Assembly: GCA_030042335.1 (NCBI GenBank)
Contig: JASHZW010000156.1
Location: forward strand, 1-9,689
Length of the DNA: 9,689 nucleotides
Direction of reading: 5' to 3'
Origin: Nitrososphaerales archaeon
GTDB lineage: Archaea > Thermoproteota > Nitrososphaeria > Nitrososphaerales > UBA183
Shown: positions 6,470-9,689 of the stretch, piece after piece
How positions within the stretch are numbered: the stretch's first letter is position 1
Layout: the number at the start of each line of letters is the position of its first letter
The notes under the pieces: model-generated
What the model was told of the DNA's origin: nothing
The model's database searches: none
The model's input: the letters and a program-made list of their open reading frames with translations, nothing else
Made by a program: the position numbers and the translations under genes

Positions 6470-8062
6470 GTTTTGTCCCAAATCCCGTTTGCTAGCGGGC
6501 GGCGCAAGTGACTTACGGGCCGGTATCGGAAGTTCTTCCCGGCTCTTCTCTGCGGCTTCTTCCTTGGGTGCTTTTTTGGGAAGTCTGCCTCTGAAGAACG
6601 CTCCGAACGCGAATGATACGACCACACATATCGCTAGGATGAGGAATATCTCGTCGTACGTCGTCACCAGCGCGTTAGCGACAGCGGCCGGAGCCGTGAG
6701 TCCGGTCGAGAGGCCCTTTAAACGCCAGCTCTCGAACGCCGTGAGCAGGGATATCCCGAGCGCTCCCCCGAGGCTCTGCAGGAACCGCGTGAGCCCGATT
6801 GCAGCACCGACGTCCTCTCTCGTCGCCTCGTTCTGTATCGCTATAGTGGGAACCGACAGAGAGAAGCCGAGCCCGAATCCGAGAGGAATCAGGGGGAGAG
6901 CAATCCCACCGACCAACAGGAAGCCTCCAGCGAAGACCCAGAGAGGACTCGAAGCTGTCAGCTGTGTCAGGAAGAGTGATGAGGTCGAGGCGACAGCTAG
7001 ACCCGGCACTATTGCCTGGCGATACGAGATGCGGGTTAGAAGTTGACCAGAGAGTCCTGCACCTAGAATCAGAGGCACGGCGAGGAAATAGACGATGTCG
7101 CGGACGTCGCCCGTGGCGTTCGGACCGTCATCAAGCAGCACTACTCCCACAAAAACCGAGAGGAAGGAAATTAGACAGTTGAACACTATTCCGGTGAAGA
7201 ACATGACCCCGCTGGTCGCCCCGATGATTCGTTGCTTCATCAGCCTGAGAGGGACAAGCGGCTCCTTCATCCGCAGCTCCCACCAGAGGAAGATTGGGAA
7301 CAGGACAACTGAGGCACCAAGGAGTGCTATGATGCGAGGGTCGTTCCAGGCGAGCCCAGCATCGGAAACCTCGACGAGCGCGACCATGAGCGCACCTACC
7401 CATGATGATAGCAGCCCGGCTCCGGCGGTGTCGAACCTGCCAGCGACCAGCGGACGGAGCGGTCCAACTGCGAGCAGGAGGACGATCATCGCCATGAACC
7501 CGAACGGGAGATTGATGTAGAACACCCAGCGCCATGTGGTCACCGAGACGATGTAGCTCCCTACGAGGGGACCTATGACTATGGCGAGCCCAGCGGCGCC
7601 GGTAAGCACGCCTGTGATTCGCGCCCGCGTCTGTGGTGGGAAGAGGACCGCTACCATCGCGATAGCGACAGGGAAAACACCGCCCCCTCCTATTCCCTGC
7701 AGCGAGCGAAAGATGATGAGTTCAGTAAGGTTCTGACTCAGCCCCGCTAGCGCCGACCCGACGATGAAGATTCCGAGACCGAGAAGGAAGATGTTGCGCC
7801 TGCTCGCGATGTCCGAGAGGCGTGAAAAGATCGGGATCGAGATGGTCGAGGTTATGAGATAAGCACCAGACACGAAGGTGACCCCATTGACTTGGTGCAG
7901 GTCTGAGGCGATCGTGGGAAGGACCGTCGCGACTACAAGGGCGTCCATGGCGCCCATCAGAATAGCGAAGAACACTCCGGCCATGACGAGAGCTGCGGTG
8001 GTGCCCGTAAGCGTCCGCTCAGTAGGTGTGGAATCCACCGTAGGTGATGTGGGACTCGCCAT
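6464..8062 (-). CDS. MFS multidrug exporter, DHA2 (EmrB/QacA) type
   Basis: This 532-residue membrane protein has the size and hydrophobic pattern of a 14-helix drug:H+ antiporter. Family marks are visible: the helix-1 motif 'MDALVVATVLPTIASDL' with D40, a motif-A-like loop 'SRLSDIASRRN' after helix 2, 'FRSLQGIGGGGVFPVAIAM' in helix 4, a motif-C-like 'GAAGLAIVIGPLVGSYI' in helix 5, and 'WRWVFYINLPFGF', which is typical of DHA2 proteins. The motif-A loop starts with Ser where Gly is usual. The last 40 or so residues form a charged cytosolic tail rich in Lys, Glu and Arg. It should export amphipathic toxic compounds using the proton gradient; the substrate cannot be read from sequence. The start is ATG at 8062. 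The divergent HTH_10 regulator and the palindrome between the two genes suggest local control. The propeller and LLM genes follow on the same strand. Confidence 0.93.
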   Translation of the reverse strand: MASPTSPTVDSTPTERTLTGTTAALVMAGVFFAILMGAMDALVVATVLPTIASDLHQVNGVTFVSGAYLITSTISIPIFSRLSDIASRRNIFLLGLGIFIVGSALAGLSQNLTELIIFRSLQGIGGGGVFPVAIAMVAVLFPPQTRARITGVLTGAAGLAIVIGPLVGSYIVSVTTWRWVFYINLPFGFMAMIVLLLAVGPLRPLVAGRFDTAGAGLLSSWVGALMVALVEVSDAGLAWNDPRIIALLGASVVLFPIFLWWELRMKEPLVPLRLMKQRIIGATSGVMFFTGIVFNCLISFLSVFVGVVLLDDGPNATGDVRDIVYFLAVPLILGAGLSGQLLTRISYRQAIVPGLAVASTSSLFLTQLTASSPLWVFAGGFLLVGGIALPLIPLGFGLGFSLSVPTIAIQNEATREDVGAAIGLTRFLQSLGGALGISLLTAFESWRLKGLSTGLTAPAAVANALVTTYDEIFLILAICVVVSFAFGAFFRGRLPKKAPKEEAAEKSREELPIPARKSLAPPASKRDLGQNY

Positions 8063-8100
8063 ACCAGAGCCGCGCCGGTACTGCGAAGATTAGCCTTGTA

Positions 8101-8114
8101 GCGCGTATACGCGC
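8101..8114. promoter_or_regulatory. Perfect 14-bp palindrome between exporter and regulator genes
   Basis: GCGCGTATACGCGC is fully self-complementary and lies in the 98-bp divergent intergenic region, about 40 nt before the exporter start and 47 nt before the regulator start. It is a good candidate operator for a dimeric HTH protein. Its GTATAC centre could also act as a TATA element in either direction. Confidence 0.6.
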
Positions 8115-8129
8115 CTATCTGGAAAAATG

Positions 8130-8137
8130 TCTATACA
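8130..8137 (+). promoter_or_regulatory. TATA-like box for the HTH_10 regulator
   Basis: TCTATACA is centred about 27 nt before the ATG at 8161, which would make a leaderless transcript. That conflicts with the good ribosome-binding site just before the ATG, which would need an upstream start, perhaps from the palindrome's GTATAC. Confidence 0.4.
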
Positions 8138-8148
8138 CTGCCCACCAA

Positions 8149-8154
8149 AGGTGA
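8149..8154 (+). promoter_or_regulatory. Shine-Dalgarno site of the HTH_10 regulator
   Basis: AGGTGA lies 6 nt before the ATG at 8161. It is the best-spaced ribosome-binding site in the window and fixes the start of this gene. Confidence 0.55.
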
Positions 8155-8160
8155 AACGGC

Positions 8161-8805
8161 ATGCGCAGGCTCACCATCGAGCTGGACATCGAGGAGATGC
8201 AAAAGTTCGAGAGCAACCAGATGATGGACAGGATAAGGAACCTCGAGATTCTGCAGTTCCTCAGGGAAGGGCCAGAGGAGTTCGCCGCGATATTCAGGAT
8301 AGAGTTCGCCGACTCCGAAGCGAAGGTCGAAGACTTCATCGATGACGACATACTCGACCTACAGCTACTGGACCATTCCGACGGGGCCTACACATACTTC
8401 ATCAAGAGCAGGCCGGCGAGACACCACGAAGGGGTCTTCGACCATTCTGCGGCTGGAGGGTATCTTTCCCTTCCGTTCGAGATAAGAGACGGGAAGGCGC
8501 GGATAACCTACTTGGGGAGCGGCAAGCAGATCAAGCAATTCCTCGACGGCGTCGAGAAAATCGGTATCAGGTACCGTATCGTGAGTATGACGGACGCGAG
8601 GTTCGGCAAGGACTCACCACTGAGCCGTCTCACGGAGAAGCAGAGGAAGGTCCTCGTAGCTGCATACCAGCTCGGCTACTACGACGAGCCTAGACGCATC
8701 AGTTCGGAGGAACTAGCGAAGAGGATGAAGATAGGTAGCTCGACGCTGATAAATCACAGGAGGAGCGCCGAGAGGCACATCTTAGCCGAGCTGGTCGGGA
8801 AGTAG
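8161..8805 (+). CDS. Bacterio-opsin-activator-type (HTH_10) transcriptional regulator
   Basis: The 214-residue protein ends in a clear HTH_10 domain at 157-214: LTEKQRKVLVAAYQLGYYDE, PRRISSEELAKRMKIGSSTL, then INHRRSAERHILAELV. This matches the family pattern LTxxQ..vL..A...GYY..PR..s..eLA..lgis.stl..HlR.AE. Residues 1-150 are a mixed alpha/beta region without a domain I recognise; similar N-termini in archaeal HTH_10 proteins are thought to sense signals. The first 60 residues are helical and charged (IEEMQKFESNQMMDRIRNLE) and could dimerise. HTH_10 proteins are found almost only in archaea, and the founding member Bat controls bacterio-opsin in halophiles. The gene is divergent from the MFS exporter, with a perfect palindrome between them, so it probably regulates the exporter and itself; this is inferred from layout only. 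Confidence 0.88.
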   Translation: MRRLTIELDIEEMQKFESNQMMDRIRNLEILQFLREGPEEFAAIFRIEFADSEAKVEDFIDDDILDLQLLDHSDGAYTYFIKSRPARHHEGVFDHSAAGGYLSLPFEIRDGKARITYLGSGKQIKQFLDGVEKIGIRYRIVSMTDARFGKDSPLSRLTEKQRKVLVAAYQLGYYDEPRRISSEELAKRMKIGSSTLINHRRSAERHILAELVGK

Positions 8806-8820
8806 CGCGCTCAGCGGCGA

Positions 8821-8840
8821 ACTCTTATCAGCGGCGGAGG
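8821..8840 (+). promoter_or_regulatory. Weak TATA box and purine-rich site before the dehydrogenase gene
   Basis: CTCTTATCA (8822-8830) is centred about 28 nt before the ATG at 8854 and fits a leaderless start. GGAGG at 8836-8840 resembles a Shine-Dalgarno but is 13 nt from the ATG, which is rather far. Read-through from the regulator gene, whose stop is 48 bp upstream, is also possible. Confidence 0.35.
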
Positions 8841-8853
8841 ACGAGCACCGTCA

Positions 8854-9689
8854 ATGACTCTGCCAAAGAAAATAGCCTGCGTCGGGTCAGGTATCATCGG
8901 CTCGAGCTGGGCGCTCCTGTACGCAAAGAACGGCTACTCTGTCGTCACGTACGACGTCAACGACGAAGCTCTGAACAAGTCATCGGCGCTCATCAAGAAC
9001 ATGCTGACAACTATGGTGGAGGACAAGATCGTCACGCAGGAGATTGTCCAGCCGACGATTGGGCGGATACACCGAACGACGAGATTGGAAGATATCTCCG
9101 ATTGTGACTACGTACAGGAATCGGCGATTGAACGAATAGAGGTTAAGGTCGAACTCCTCAAAAAGCTCGAGAAGGTGATAGACCAGGACGTCGTGATAGC
9201 CAGCAGTACATCTGGTCTTTCGGCCAGTACCATGCAGGCGGCCATGTTACATCCGGAGAGGATGGTGATTGCCCACCCGTTCAACCCCCCACATCTTGTC
9301 CCTCTTGTGGAGATCGTCCGGGGCGACAAGACCTCTGCCGAAACGGTAGAGGTGGTCTATAGCCTGATGGAATCGCTCGGGAAGGTACCGGTGCGCGTCA
9401 ACAAACAGCTTCCGGGTTTTGCCGCCAACCGTCTTCAGACGGCCGTCCTACGCGAGTCGCTGTCGATGCTGGCTGACGGTGTCATCGATGCCGACGGACT
9501 TGAGAAGTTGATGAATGCCGGTGTAGGCCTGAGATGGGCGTTCATGGGCCCGCTCGTCACTGCCTATCTCGCTGGAGGAGCCGGCGGCATAGAATACTAC
9601 ATGGACCACTTCGGTCCCCTGACGACCTCCATTTGCAAGACGCTCGCAGCGTGGACCACCTTCCCCGAGCCCCTCAAGGAGAGGGCAAT
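8854..9689 (+). CDS. 3-hydroxyacyl-CoA dehydrogenase family protein, C-terminus cut by right edge
   Basis: 278 complete residues are visible, reading MTLPKKIACVGSGIIGSSWA at the start. The N-terminal NAD-binding Rossmann fold has GSGIIG (11-16) and an acidic end of beta-2 (YD, D34), which favours NAD over NADP. Family catalytic positions are present: H141 in 'IAHPFNPPHLVPLVEIV', E153 in the same block, Ser in SSTSGLS (117-123) and N192 in PGFAANRLQ. The second domain has 'GLRWAFMGPLVTAYLAGGAG', which resembles the short lambda-crystallin/L-gulonate 3-dehydrogenase and carnitine-dehydrogenase branch (about 320 residues) more than the large FadB fusion proteins. It oxidises a 3-hydroxy group with NAD; whether the substrate is an acyl-CoA or a free hydroxy acid is not clear. 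Roughly 40 residues are missing beyond the edge. The ATG at 8854 is the first in frame with a fitting promoter. Confidence 0.9.
   Translation, partial: MTLPKKIACVGSGIIGSSWALLYAKNGYSVVTYDVNDEALNKSSALIKNMLTTMVEDKIVTQEIVQPTIGRIHRTTRLEDISDCDYVQESAIERIEVKVELLKKLEKVIDQDVVIASSTSGLSASTMQAAMLHPERMVIAHPFNPPHLVPLVEIVRGDKTSAETVEVVYSLMESLGKVPVRVNKQLPGFAANRLQTAVLRESLSMLADGVIDADGLEKLMNAGVGLRWAFMGPLVTAYLAGGAGGIEYYMDHFGPLTTSICKTLAAWTTFPEPLKERA

Noticed and set aside
6280..6627. The long minus-strand frame ending at the TAG as a separate small membrane protein starting at 6627.
   Set aside because: The first two-thirds overlap the end of the exporter gene out of frame and are low-complexity basic sequence. 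Only the part after about 6429 is real, and it continues in frame into the propeller protein.

Overview
The window looks like a piece of an archaeal chromosome, moderately GC-rich by eye. The evidence is AT-rich TATA-like boxes about 26-35 nt before most start codons (many genes look leaderless), frequent TTG/GTG starts, a bacterio-opsin-activator type (HTH_10) regulator, an F420-type luciferase-like oxidoreductase, and a secreted protein with a PEF/PQF-type C-terminal membrane tail. The style recalls soil Thaumarchaeota/Nitrososphaeria or Thermoplasmatota, but no ribosomal or other marker gene is present, so the lineage is not settled.

Left part (1-4008). The N-terminus of a cyclic-nucleotide-binding-domain protein runs off the left edge on the minus strand. 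Divergent from it is a cysteine-rich secreted, membrane-tailed protein. Convergent with that, 7 bp away, is a 664-residue class III adenylate cyclase fused to a TolB/FlgO-like domain and a long TPR array. Divergent from the cyclase is a calcineurin-like metallophosphoesterase. A predicted cAMP maker, a candidate cAMP receptor and a possible phosphodiesterase therefore lie within 4 kb. This is the most suggestive functional grouping, but the link is inferred.

Middle part (4120-8062, all minus strand, read from right to left). A 14-helix DHA2-type MFS exporter is followed by a membrane-anchored beta-propeller surface protein and then an F420-dependent LLM oxidoreductase. The exporter is intact. 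The other two are broken: the propeller gene has an in-frame TAG and three frameshifts that fall at runs of G, and the LLM gene has one frameshift inside its Gly-Val repeat. Either this is a decaying stretch or the assembly is locally poor.

Right part (8063-9689). An HTH_10 regulator is divergent from the exporter, with a perfect 14-bp palindrome between them, which suggests a regulator/exporter pair. A 3-hydroxyacyl-CoA dehydrogenase of the short lambda-crystallin/L-gulonate-dehydrogenase type starts 48 bp after it and runs off the right edge.

No tRNA, rRNA, CRISPR array, transposase or integrase was seen. All gaps between genes are under 300 bp.
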